DNA of 64,000 bases from a bacterium EF100-94H03 bin56. GTDB lineage: Bacteria > Pseudomonadota > Alphaproteobacteria > SP197. Location of the stretch: contig MPMV01000022.1 in the NCBI GenBank assembly GCA_002238685.1, positions 1-64,000 on the forward strand, read 5' to 3'. Shown in pieces: positions 56,388 through 64,000 of the stretch. The notes beneath the pieces are model-generated. The model was not told the origin of the DNA, searched no databases, and saw nothing but the letters and a program-made list of their open reading frames with translations. The translations under genes were made by a program, and so were the position numbers. How positions within the stretch are numbered: position 1 is the first letter of the stretch; each line of letters starts with the position of its first letter.

Positions 56388-59144
56388 ATGCTTGGCAACC
56401 TCGCGAACCGGCTCTTCGGGTCGGCCAATTCGCGTATCATCAAGAAGCTCGGCAAGACCGTCGACCGGATCAACGCGCTTGAGGCGGAGATGGAGGCGCT
56501 CGGCGACGCCGAACTCGCCGGCCGCACCGGTGAGTACCGCCAGCGTCTCGCCGACGGCACTCCCAGGGACGATCTCCTCGCCGAAGCCTTTGCGACCGTG
56601 CGCGAGGCGGCCAAGAGAACCCTGGGCCAGCGCCATTTCGACGTCCAGCTCGAGGGCGGCATGGTGCTTCACAGCGGCAAGATCGCCGAGATGAAGACCG
56701 GCGAGGGAAAGACCCTCGTGGCGACACTTCCGGTCTATCTCAATGCGCTGGACGGCAAGGGCGTTCACGTGGTGACGGTGAACGACTACCTGGCGCGCCG
56801 CGATGCCGACTGGATGGGCGAGATCTACCGTTTCCTGGGACTGAGTGTCGGCTGCATCGTCTCGGGCATTTCGGATGCCGATCGCAAGGAGCAGTACGCC
56901 TGCGACGTCACCTATGGCACCAACAACGAGTTCGGCTTCGATTACCTGCGCGACAACATGAAGTTCTCCCTGGAGACCATGGTCCAGCGCGGGCAGAACT
57001 TTGCCATTGTCGACGAGATCGACAGCATCCTGGTGGACGAGGCCAGAACGCCCCTGGTCATCTCCGGCCCGACCCAGGATACATCGGACGTCTACCGCAA
57101 GGTGGATGTCCTGATTCCCCGTCTTCCCGACGATGCCTTCGAGAAGGACGAGAAGCGCCGCGCCGTGACCTTCACCGACGAGGGCGCCGATTCCGTCGAG
57201 ACGTTGCTCAAGGATGCCGGTCTGATGGCCGAGGGTTCACTCTACGACGTCCAGAATGTCACTCTCGTGCACCACGTGAACCAGGCTCTGCGCGCCCACA
57301 AGCTCTTCACCAAGGACGTCGATTACATCGTCAAGGATGGCAAGGTCATCATCATCGACGAATTCACCGGGCGCATGATGGAGGGCCGCCGGTACTCCGA
57401 TGGCCTTCACCAGGCCCTCGAGGCCAAGGAGCGGGTGCCCATCCAGACCGAGAACCAGACGCTGGCCTCCATAACCTTCCAGAACTACTTCCGCCTCTAC
57501 GACAAGCTGGCCGGCATGACCGGCACGGCGATGACAGAGGCCGGGGAGTTTGCCGAAATCTACGGACTCGAAGTCCTCGAGATCCCGACCCATCGGCCGA
57601 TGATCCGTGCCGACAGCGACGACGAGGTCTATCGCACGGTTGCCGAGAAGCACGATGCAATCATCGGCCTCATCGAGGACTGCCACGAGCGCGGGCAGCC
57701 CGTTCTCGTCGGTACCGTGTCGATCGAGAAGTCGGAACAGATCTCGGGCCAGCTGAAGAAGGGGAAGATCGATCATCACGTGCTGAATGCGCGCTACCAC
57801 GAACAGGAAGCCACCATCATCGCCCAGGCCGGACGCTTCGGTGCGGTGACCATCGCCACGAACATGGCCGGCAGGGGCACCGACATACAGCTTGGCGGCA
57901 ATGCCGACATGCGTATCGGCCAGGAGCTTTCCGACATCTCGGACGAGGCGGAACGCAAGCTCGGGGAAGAGAAGATCCGCGCGGAGGTCGGCGACGAGCG
58001 TGACCGGGTTCTCGAGGCCGGCGGTCTCTTCATCGTCGGCACGGAGCGCCACGAGAGCCGGCGCATCGACAACCAGCTGCGCGGCCGTTCAGGTCGTCAG
58101 GGCGATCCGGGAGCGTCAACCTTCCTGCTGTCGCTGGAAGATGACCTGATGCGCATCTTCGGGTCCGACAAGCTCGATTCCATGCTCCAGAAACTCGGCC
58201 TCGAGGAAGGCGAGGCGATCGCCCATTCCTGGGTCAACAAGGCGATCGAGAGGGCGCAGGGCAAGGTCGAGGCACGCAACTTCGAGATCCGCAAGACACT
58301 GCTGCGCTTTGACAACGTCATGAACGACCAGCGCAAGGTGATCTACGAGCAGCGCCGCGACCTGATGGCTGCAACCGAGGTTGCCGACACCATCACGGAC
58401 ATGCGCCGGGAGGTTGTCGAGGACAGTGTGAATCGCGCCATTCCCGCCGAAACCTACCCCGAACAGTGGGACGTCGAGGGTCTCGAGCTTGACGTCCGGC
58501 GCATTCTCGGGCTCGAACTTCCGGTCACCGAATGGGCGGCCGAGGAAGGCATGGCCGAGGAGGAAGTGCTCGACCGCATTCTCGCCGCTGCCGACGGCGC
58601 CATGAACCGCAAGGAGGAGGAGTTCACGCCGGAGGTGATGAGAATCGCCGAAAAGAGCCTGCTTCTTCAGGTCATCGACCAGAAATGGCGTGACCACCTG
58701 CTTGCTCTCGATCACTTGCGGCAGTCCGTCGGGCTGAGAAGCTATGCACAGAGGGACCCGTTGCGGGAGTACCAGCGAGAGGCCTTCAACCTGTTCGACG
58801 ACCTGCTTGTCTCCGTGCGCGAATCGGTCACTCAGCTTCTGATGCGCGTCGAGATCCGTTCGTCGGCGGAGATGGAGGCGCAGCGCCAGGAGGAGGCGCG
58901 GCGGCGCATGCAGGACTCACGCGGCAATCCGGAGATGCCGTCGTCCGGGCGCAGCACCTGGCGGCCGATGCCGACCTCGATGCGTCGTGTCAGGCAGAGT
59001 GACCGCAACCCCGCCGATCCGGCGACGTGGGGGAGAGTAGGGCGCAACGAACGCTGCCCCTGCGGTTCCGGGCGCAAGTTCAAGCAGTGCCACGGAAGGA
59101 TCGCCGCCAACCCCGGACAGAAGACCGGCGCCACGGTTTCCTGA
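56388..59144 (+). CDS. secA: Preprotein translocase ATPase SecA
   Basis: The 918-residue motor drives proteins through SecYEG. It has Walker [10 protein letters not shown], the DEAD-like [26 protein letters not shown], motif [35 protein letters not shown], and the C-terminal zinc/SecB-binding [21 protein letters not shown] 56388 gives the family start [20 protein letters not shown]. It is divergent from the exported isomerase across about 150 bases. Confidence 0.98.
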   Translation: MLGNLANRLFGSANSRIIKKLGKTVDRINALEAEMEALGDAELAGRTGEYRQRLADGTPRDDLLAEAFATVREAAKRTLGQRHFDVQLEGGMVLHSGKIAEMKTGEGKTLVATLPVYLNALDGKGVHVVTVNDYLARRDADWMGEIYRFLGLSVGCIVSGISDADRKEQYACDVTYGTNNEFGFDYLRDNMKFSLETMVQRGQNFAIVDEIDSILVDEARTPLVISGPTQDTSDVYRKVDVLIPRLPDDAFEKDEKRRAVTFTDEGADSVETLLKDAGLMAEGSLYDVQNVTLVHHVNQALRAHKLFTKDVDYIVKDGKVIIIDEFTGRMMEGRRYSDGLHQALEAKERVPIQTENQTLASITFQNYFRLYDKLAGMTGTAMTEAGEFAEIYGLEVLEIPTHRPMIRADSDDEVYRTVAEKHDAIIGLIEDCHERGQPVLVGTVSIEKSEQISGQLKKGKIDHHVLNARYHEQEATIIAQAGRFGAVTIATNMAGRGTDIQLGGNADMRIGQELSDISDEAERKLGEEKIRAEVGDERDRVLEAGGLFIVGTERHESRRIDNQLRGRSGRQGDPGASTFLLSLEDDLMRIFGSDKLDSMLQKLGLEEGEAIAHSWVNKAIERAQGKVEARNFEIRKTLLRFDNVMNDQRKVIYEQRRDLMAATEVADTITDMRREVVEDSVNRAIPAETYPEQWDVEGLELDVRRILGLELPVTEWAAEEGMAEEEVLDRILAAADGAMNRKEEEFTPEVMRIAEKSLLLQVIDQKWRDHLLALDHLRQSVGLRSYAQRDPLREYQREAFNLFDDLLVSVRESVTQLLMRVEIRSSAEMEAQRQEEARRRMQDSRGNPEMPSSGRSTWRPMPTSMRRVRQSDRNPADPATWGRVGRNERCPCGSGRKFKQCHGRIAANPGQKTGATVS

Positions 59145-59160
59145 ACGGTGCCGTTCAGGA
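59139..59160. terminator. Hairpin overlapping the secA stop
   Basis: TCCTGAACGG and CCGTTCAGGA pair perfectly around TG; the secA stop codon lies inside the left arm. It separates secA from the convergent SDR gene that ends at 59173. Confidence 0.6.
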
Positions 59161-59172
59161 CGATTGAACAGC

Positions 59173-59847
59173 CTACCAGGGCAAGGGCTGGCCGTTGCGG
59201 TCGAGAAACCGGCCGGACATCTCCATGGGGGCCGAGGCGATCGCCCGCCGCATGTCTGCAACACTTTCTCTCGCAGAGAGAAGTGCTGACTCTCCCCCCA
59301 TGTCTGTCCTTACCCACCCCGGATGAAGGGCCAGGACCTTGATGCCGTCTCCGGCGAGGTCATGCGCCAGGTTCGCCGCCACCATGTTGAGCGCAGTCTT
59401 GCTGGTCCGGTATAGGTGGAGGCCTCCCGAATGGTTGTCGGCGATGGATCCGGCGAGGCTCGAGATCATCACGACGGTGGCCTGGCGGGCGCGGGCAAGA
59501 TGACTCCTGAAGGCCTCGGTCACCCTGAAGGGAGCGATGACATTGGTGCGCATCACCAGTTCCCATTGTTCGTCGTCTGTCTCACCGACATCCTGGTGGG
59601 GGCTGCCGAAGATTCCGGCGTTGTTGATGAGAAGATCGATGGCTTTGCCATCGAGGGATGAGGCCAGGGAGTCGATCGACGCCTGGTCGGCAACGTCCAG
59701 TACATGCACGTCGATGCCATGGTCGAAATGAGTGTCGCCGGGACGCCGGCAGCAGGCGTGGACCTGCCAGTCGGCGGCGGCATACTGCACCGCGAACTCG
59801 AAGCCGATGCCACGGCTTGCGCCGGTAATGAGGACGGACTTCACCAT
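59173..59847 (-). CDS. SDR-family oxidoreductase, second tandem copy
   Basis: This 224-residue short SDR ([63 protein letters not shown]) belongs to the CsgA/C-factor-like group. It is a diverged paralogue of the gene just upstream, whose stop it overlaps by seven bases. It is the last gene of a six-gene minus-strand operon. The Arg-containing second strand (HACCRRPGD) suggests NADPH. Confidence 0.88.
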   Translation of the reverse strand: MVKSVLITGASRGIGFEFAVQYAAADWQVHACCRRPGDTHFDHGIDVHVLDVADQASIDSLASSLDGKAIDLLINNAGIFGSPHQDVGETDDEQWELVMRTNVIAPFRVTEAFRSHLARARQATVVMISSLAGSIADNHSGGLHLYRTSKTALNMVAANLAHDLAGDGIKVLALHPGWVRTDMGGESALLSARESVADMRRAIASAPMEMSGRFLDRNGQPLPW

Positions 59848-60527
59848 GGCGCGACCTCGCCGTTGTAGCGCAGGAACGAGCCGCTGGCGGCGTGATCGAG
59901 GCCGGAGATGACCTGGCGCATGCCGGCAACGCTGGTGGCGGGGTCGAGGTCGGCGTCATGGCCTGTCATGTCGGTGGAAACGAACCCCGGTGTCAGGTTT
60001 ACCACGATGATCCCCCTTGACCGGAGGTCCACCGCCAGCCCCTGCGCCAGCATGTTGAGCGCTGCCTTCGAGGAGTTGTAGGGGTAGTCGGGCGACTTTG
60101 CCTGCCAGCCGAAACTGCCGCTCCCGCTCGAGATGTTGATGATCGTGCGCCCTTCGCTTGCCGCGACGTTGTCCTGCAGTGCGGCCACCATCGTCATGAC
60201 GCCGAAGACGTGGACCCGGAACTGCTCGATCCATGCCTCGTCGCTGAACCGGCCATAGAGCTCAGCCTCGCCGTACCAGATACCGGCGTTGTTGATGAGG
60301 AGATCGACCGGTGCCCCGCCAAGCGATGCGGCAAGGGATGCCGCATCCTCGCCACGCGTCACGTCGAGCCGGTGGACGACAAGCCGAGAAGAGGCCAGTT
60401 TCGACAGCCCCGGGGCATGGCCGGGCTGGCGGGCCCCGGCATGAACCAGCCAGCCGTCGGCAAGGTACTGTCTGGTGAGTTCGAGGCCGATCCCCCGGCT
60501 AGCTCCCGTGATCAGTGCTGTTGGCAC
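59841..60527 (-). CDS. SDR-family oxidoreductase, first tandem copy
   Basis: This 228-residue SDR has TGASRGIG, LLINNAGIWYG, NISSGSGSFG and YPYNSSKAALN, with TPGFVSTDMTGHD after the active site. It shares overall layout with the next gene, so a tandem duplication is likely. Its start lies 16 bases inside the end of the P1-peptidase gene, implying translational coupling. The substrate is unknown. Confidence 0.88.
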   Translation of the reverse strand: MPTALITGASRGIGLELTRQYLADGWLVHAGARQPGHAPGLSKLASSRLVVHRLDVTRGEDAASLAASLGGAPVDLLINNAGIWYGEAELYGRFSDEAWIEQFRVHVFGVMTMVAALQDNVAASEGRTIINISSGSGSFGWQAKSPDYPYNSSKAALNMLAQGLAVDLRSRGIIVVNLTPGFVSTDMTGHDADLDPATSVAGMRQVISGLDHAASGSFLRYNGEVAPW

Positions 60528-61519
60528 TTGCCAATCCTCCAGTCGCTGTAGCTCGTCATGCCGTCAAGGGTCTCCGCCGCCACCATGGCCCTTCCTGTGG
60601 CCCTGGTCACGCAATCCGACGCCATCGAGCCCAGGCGTGCGAGCGTGGCGGCATCGATGGTGTCCGGGTGCTTCGCCGTGGCGAGCGCGAACATGGTATC
60701 GCCGTCGAAAGGGGTGTGAACCGGACGGATGGCACGGGCCAACCCGTCATGGGCCATGATGGCCATGCGATTGAGCGCCCCCTTGTCGAGCCTCGCATTG
60801 GTCGCAACGACGCCGATGGTGGTGTTCTCGGCGGCAAAGCCCCTGAGATGATCATCGAGGTCCAAGGGCCCTGCGGGCAGCGAGCGTGGCGGCATGCCCA
60901 TCTCGCCAGCCTGTTCGAAGAGGGCTGCCCAGAGCGTCGAGGTGCCCGGTATCACCGTCGATCCGACGGCATTGACCGCGACGATGGCCCCCACTTGGAG
61001 ACCGCCGCCGGTGACCGCCGAGGCACTGCCCGTTCCCCCTTTGAGGGGCCCGGCGCTGGCGCCGAGACCGGCGCCGGTGTTGCCCAGGTCGAAACGGTGC
61101 GCCGCCGCCTCGACCGCCCGGTACCCCAGGTTGCTGTAGGGAGAATGTCGGCCCCACGCCTTGTCGCCGCCATTGGAGAGGTCGAAGAGGATGGCCGCCG
61201 GCACCACCGGAACCCTGCCGGCGGAGGTGGGAAAGCCCCGTCCCTCTTCGGCCAGCCGTTCCACGGCGCCGCTCGCCGCATCGAGACCGAAGACCGAGCC
61301 GCCGGAGAGCACGACCGCATCCACGGCGTCAACGAGACTGGCGACATGGAGTGTGCCGGTTTCACGCGTGCCCGGGGCGCCGCCCCTCACGTCGGCGGCG
61401 GCCGTGACGCGTTCGCCTGGAACGATGGCGGTGACACCGGTCCTGACATGGTGATCCTCCGCCTGACCGACGAGGATCCCATCGACATCGGTGATGAGAT
61501 TGAGCGGTCCGGGCTTCAC
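60512..61519 (-). CDS. P1/S58-family peptidase (DmpA-like)
   Basis: The 335-residue protein resembles DmpA-type aminopeptidases and beta-peptidyl hydrolases of the Ntn fold: [50 protein letters not shown] (region of autocleavage and nucleophile), [12 protein letters not shown] and [24 protein letters not shown] start overlaps the msrB stop by four bases. The family cleaves N-terminal amino acids or beta-amino-acid amides; here it may process an amide intermediate. Confidence 0.88.
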   Translation of the reverse strand: MKPGPLNLITDVDGILVGQAEDHHVRTGVTAIVPGERVTAAADVRGGAPGTRETGTLHVASLVDAVDAVVLSGGSVFGLDAASGAVERLAEEGRGFPTSAGRVPVVPAAILFDLSNGGDKAWGRHSPYSNLGYRAVEAAAHRFDLGNTGAGLGASAGPLKGGTGSASAVTGGGLQVGAIVAVNAVGSTVIPGTSTLWAALFEQAGEMGMPPRSLPAGPLDLDDHLRGFAAENTTIGVVATNARLDKGALNRMAIMAHDGLARAIRPVHTPFDGDTMFALATAKHPDTIDAATLARLGSMASDCVTRATGRAMVAAETLDGMTSYSDWRIGKCQQH

Positions 61520-61929
61520 GTTCCGCCGTCGCTCGCCTTTTCGTGACTGAGGGCGGCCGAATTCATGCAGTAGCGCTGGTGGGTCGGGGGCGGCCCGTCG
61601 GGGAAGACGTGTCCGAGATGGGCGTCGCAACGGGCGCAGACCGCCTCGGTCCGGGGCATGAAGAAGAGGCTTCTGTCGGACTTGAGCTCGACCGCCTCCT
61701 CGTCGATCGGAGCCCAGAAACTCGGCCACCCGGTGCCTGAATCGAACTTGGTCGCCGATTCGAAGAGCGCCGCATCGCAGCAAACACAGCGGTAGAGGCC
61801 CGGTGCGCCGGCTGCATGATGGGCCCCGGAGAACGGCCTTTCCGTTCCGGCGCGCCTCGTGACCCTGAACTGCTCTTCGGTCAGCCGGGCCCGCCACTCC
61901 TCATCGGTCCTGACGATCTTCTCCACCAT
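61516..61929 (-). CDS. msrB: Peptide-methionine (R)-S-oxide reductase
   Basis: The 137-residue enzyme repairs methionine-R-sulfoxide. It shows the zinc pairs CVCC and CARC, the [12 protein letters not shown] segment and the catalytic cysteine in RYCMNSAAL. The resolving-cysteine position near the middle is not obvious. It is embedded between BKACE (16-base gap) and the P1 peptidase (4-base overlap), so it is co-transcribed with catabolic genes. Confidence 0.94.
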   Translation of the reverse strand: MVEKIVRTDEEWRARLTEEQFRVTRRAGTERPFSGAHHAAGAPGLYRCVCCDAALFESATKFDSGTGWPSFWAPIDEEAVELKSDRSLFFMPRTEAVCARCDAHLGHVFPDGPPPTHQRYCMNSAALSHEKASDGGT

Positions 61930-61945
61930 GATTGCCGCCTGTCTT

Positions 61946-62827
61946 TCAGAACTGTTTCGTCAAGCTCAGTTTCTGGCGCGTCTCGGCGGGACTCATGATC
62001 CGTGCGCCGAGGCGTTCGACGACCTCGACGGCACGCTCCACGAGCTGGCCGTTGGTCGCCAGCACGCCGCGCGAAAGATAGAGGTTGTCCTCGAGACCGA
62101 CGCGCACGTTGCCGCCCGAGATCACGGCCTGTGCCGCCATGGGGATCTGCATGCGGCTGATCCCGAAGGCCGACCAGTGGGCATTCGCCGGCAGCAGGTT
62201 GCGCATGGCGATCAGCGATTCGGGATCCGCCGGAGCTCCCCAGGGCACTCCCAGGCAGATCTGGAAGAGCGGTGGCTCCTCGATGACTCCCTCGGTGATG
62301 AGCTGGTTGGCAAGCCTGACATGACCCAGATCGAAGCACTCGAGTTCCGGTTTGACCCCCGCCTTGGCGATGCGCTCGCCCATGACCCTAAGGTGGTCGG
62401 GGACGTTGATGAATGCGCCGTCGGTGAAGTTCATGGTGGCCACGTCGAGGCTGCAGATTTCCGGAAGCAGTTCCTCGACATGGAGCACCCGCTCCTCGGG
62501 CGATGTCATGTCGCTTCCAGGCGACGCGCGCCCCGGATCGTCGGCGTCGGGCACGTAGTCGCCACCCATGCCCGTGGTCAGGTTGATAATGACGTCACAC
62601 TCGCTGTCGCGCACCCGTGCCACGACCTCCCGGAAGGCATCCCTGTCCCGGTTGCCCTTGCCGGTCGTCACGTCACGCACGTGAATGTGGGCAATGGCCG
62701 CGCCAGCACGGGCGGCCTCGATGGCCGCATTGGCGATGGCCTCGGGCGTTACCGGTACGTGGGGGCTCTTGTCGGTGGTGTCGCCGGCGCCGGTCACGGC
62801 ACAGGTGATGAAGACGTCTGTATTCAT
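61946..62827 (-). CDS. BKACE-family beta-keto acid cleavage enzyme (DUF849)
   Basis: The 293-residue TIM-barrel enzyme has the zinc ligands in AHIHVRD, the barrel strand [21 protein letters not shown] and the catalytic end [19 protein letters not shown] enzymes condense a beta-keto acid with acetyl-CoA to give acetoacetate and a new acyl-CoA; subgroups act on dehydrocarnitine or 3-keto-5-aminohexanoate. Its ATG overlaps the Rieske stop by four bases. The carnitine-type genes elsewhere in the window favour dehydrocarnitine, but the subgroup is not determined. Confidence 0.92.
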   Translation of the reverse strand: MNTDVFITCAVTGAGDTTDKSPHVPVTPEAIANAAIEAARAGAAIAHIHVRDVTTGKGNRDRDAFREVVARVRDSECDVIINLTTGMGGDYVPDADDPGRASPGSDMTSPEERVLHVEELLPEICSLDVATMNFTDGAFINVPDHLRVMGERIAKAGVKPELECFDLGHVRLANQLITEGVIEEPPLFQICLGVPWGAPADPESLIAMRNLLPANAHWSAFGISRMQIPMAAQAVISGGNVRVGLEDNLYLSRGVLATNGQLVERAVEVVERLGARIMSPAETRQKLSLTKQF

Positions 62828-63993
62828 GGCTCGCTCATGTAGTGGGCAACGAGTTTCTGGAAGTGGTGCACGCCCCCTTCCCAGATGCCGTTGAAGCGGG
62901 CGCCCTGCATGGCCGGGGACATGTGTCCCCTGTGCACCCCCTCAACGGCTTTGAAGTCCTCGACGTTGGTGGTGTCAAAGAAGTCGATGATCGCCTGGCG
63001 CGCATCGGTATAGCGCGCCGCCGTGGCGCCGTCGCCGTGGAAGTAGAAGTCCCAGCGCTGGTGGGACTGGCCGGCGCCACCCGGAAACTCCACCATGGAG
63101 CAGGCATGGTCGGGGCCGATCACGAACTTGAAATTGGGAAAGAGCGCCAGGTTCTTGGCCGTCCTGTTGGCGCCATCGATGCCCGGCCAGCGGGGCAGCG
63201 GCTCGCTCCCGGTCCAGGTGGCCGGCAAGCCGACGTCGATGATGGTGCCCAGGCAAGCGCCGTCGGCGATGATCTCGTGCTGCTCGAAGGGAGCCGCCTC
63301 GGCGAGCAAGGTGTGCACGAAGTCGAGATGGAGCGTCTCAAGGTAGTTCTCGGCCACCAGCTTCCAGTTGCCGGCGATGTCGTAAGTGAGCGTCAACGCC
63401 CAGGTGGCGTCGTCGAGATCGTACTCGTCGAGATGGGCCATGAAGGCTGCGGCATAGTCGTCGAAGGGCTCAGCGTCGCCATCGATGTTGACGAAGATCC
63501 AGTCGTGCCAGCGTGCCATGCGGACGGGTTTCAGACCATGGCAGGACTTCTCGAATCCTTCTGCGTGGCCCTGGTTGTAGCCGCCCCAGTGGGGTGTCAG
63601 GCGCAACGCTCCATCGAGATCGTAGGTCCAGCCGTGATAGCGGCAGCGCAGGGTGGCAAGACCGCTGGCCGCCTCGTCGACGAGCAATGAACCCCGGTGG
63701 GTGCAGATATTGTGGAAGCACCTGACCTCGCCGGTGCGGCTGCGCGAGAAGAGGATCGGGACACCGGCCAGTGTTCTCGGCACGACGGATCCGGCATCCG
63801 GCACTTCGTGGGCATAGCCGGCAAATGTCCAGGTCCGTGGGAATAGCCGGGCCTGCTCCTCGCGGGCAAACTCTTCGCAAGTGTAGACATGTCCCGGCAA
63901 ACCGCGGGCCTCGGCCGTCGGGCGGTCAAGGCCCTCGATGTCCTCGGTCCTGAGCATGGCCTCGATTGAAGACTCCCGATGTGGCGCTGCCAT
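62824..63993 (-). CDS. Rieske non-haem iron oxygenase, alpha subunit
   Basis: The 389-residue protein has the Rieske motif CTHRGSLLVD and CRYHGW and a catalytic-iron region NWKLVAENYLETLHLDFVH. It belongs to the ring-hydroxylating/quaternary-amine oxygenase family. Overlap with BKACE (ATGA) shows that the two act together; a demethylase or hydroxylase acting on a betaine released by the BKACE step is one reading. The start is about 25 bases from the window edge, so its promoter is not visible. No reductase gene is in view. Confidence 0.9.
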   Translation of the reverse strand: MAAPHRESSIEAMLRTEDIEGLDRPTAEARGLPGHVYTCEEFAREEQARLFPRTWTFAGYAHEVPDAGSVVPRTLAGVPILFSRSRTGEVRCFHNICTHRGSLLVDEAASGLATLRCRYHGWTYDLDGALRLTPHWGGYNQGHAEGFEKSCHGLKPVRMARWHDWIFVNIDGDAEPFDDYAAAFMAHLDEYDLDDATWALTLTYDIAGNWKLVAENYLETLHLDFVHTLLAEAAPFEQHEIIADGACLGTIIDVGLPATWTGSEPLPRWPGIDGANRTAKNLALFPNFKFVIGPDHACSMVEFPGGAGQSHQRWDFYFHGDGATAARYTDARQAIIDFFDTTNVEDFKAVEGVHRGHMSPAMQGARFNGIWEGGVHHFQKLVAHYMSEP

Positions 63994-64000
63994 AGTGCAC

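Overview
The window is high-G+C DNA that reads best as an alphaproteobacterium. The strongest placement evidence is the block argJ - parvulin-type peptidyl-prolyl isomerase - divergent secA (54.2-59.1 kb), an arrangement common in that class. Abundant oxidoreductases, TauD-type and Rieske oxygenases, a betaine ABC transporter and a BKACE enzyme fit a heterotroph that lives on methylated amines, carnitine and betaines, perhaps a marine or host-associated one. Many insertion-sequence relics and broken genes indicate a genome full of decaying mobile DNA.

Layout. 1-2.4 kb is an IS4/Tn5-like element whose transposase carries a DruA-like (DUF4338) N-terminal half; it has cut an acyl-CoA synthetase gene (2.4-3.9 kb). 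4-13 kb is ordinary chromosome: recQ, a PotD-like binding protein, tRNA-Ala(CGC), an old-yellow-enzyme-type demethylase, pgi and a divergent pgm. 13-17.5 kb holds two tandem ASCH-domain proteins, an SDR and an epimerase between relics of the DruA-type transposase, then a vapB with a truncated vapC. 17.5-19.9 kb has an MDR dehydrogenase and an enolase-superfamily enzyme.

20.08-28.79 kb is bounded by an 89-bp perfect direct repeat that covers almost all of a tRNA-Ser(CGA) gene, and looks like a decayed genomic island. It carries an alpha/beta hydrolase, a truncated P4-type integrase behind a 29-bp perfect palindrome, a LuxR regulator, a frameshifted cytochrome P450, an A+T-richer trypsin-like lipoprotein, a RES-toxin pseudogene and an IS91 fragment.

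28.8-36.0 kb is an acyl-CoA catabolic cluster: a CaiD-like enoyl-CoA hydratase, two overlapping acyl-CoA dehydrogenases, a divergent NDP-forming acyl-CoA synthetase with an SDR, and a TauD-like dioxygenase. 36.2-38.4 kb has a DUF4143 ATPase, a small unknown gene and an IS256 relic. 38.6-45.5 kb encodes a Rieske oxygenase, a RidA-like protein, a phosphotriesterase-family hydrolase and a complete ProX/ProW/ProV-type transporter, which may form one uptake-and-degradation module.

45.6-54.1 kb is a graveyard of IS21, integrase, LysR, autotransporter and TnpB remnants, with two tiny signal-peptide ORFs and an orphan AbiEi antitoxin. 59.2-64 kb is a tightly overlapped six-gene operon on the minus strand: Rieske oxygenase, BKACE, msrB, P1-family peptidase and two SDRs. 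All functional calls are from reading the translated sequence; no database search was run.
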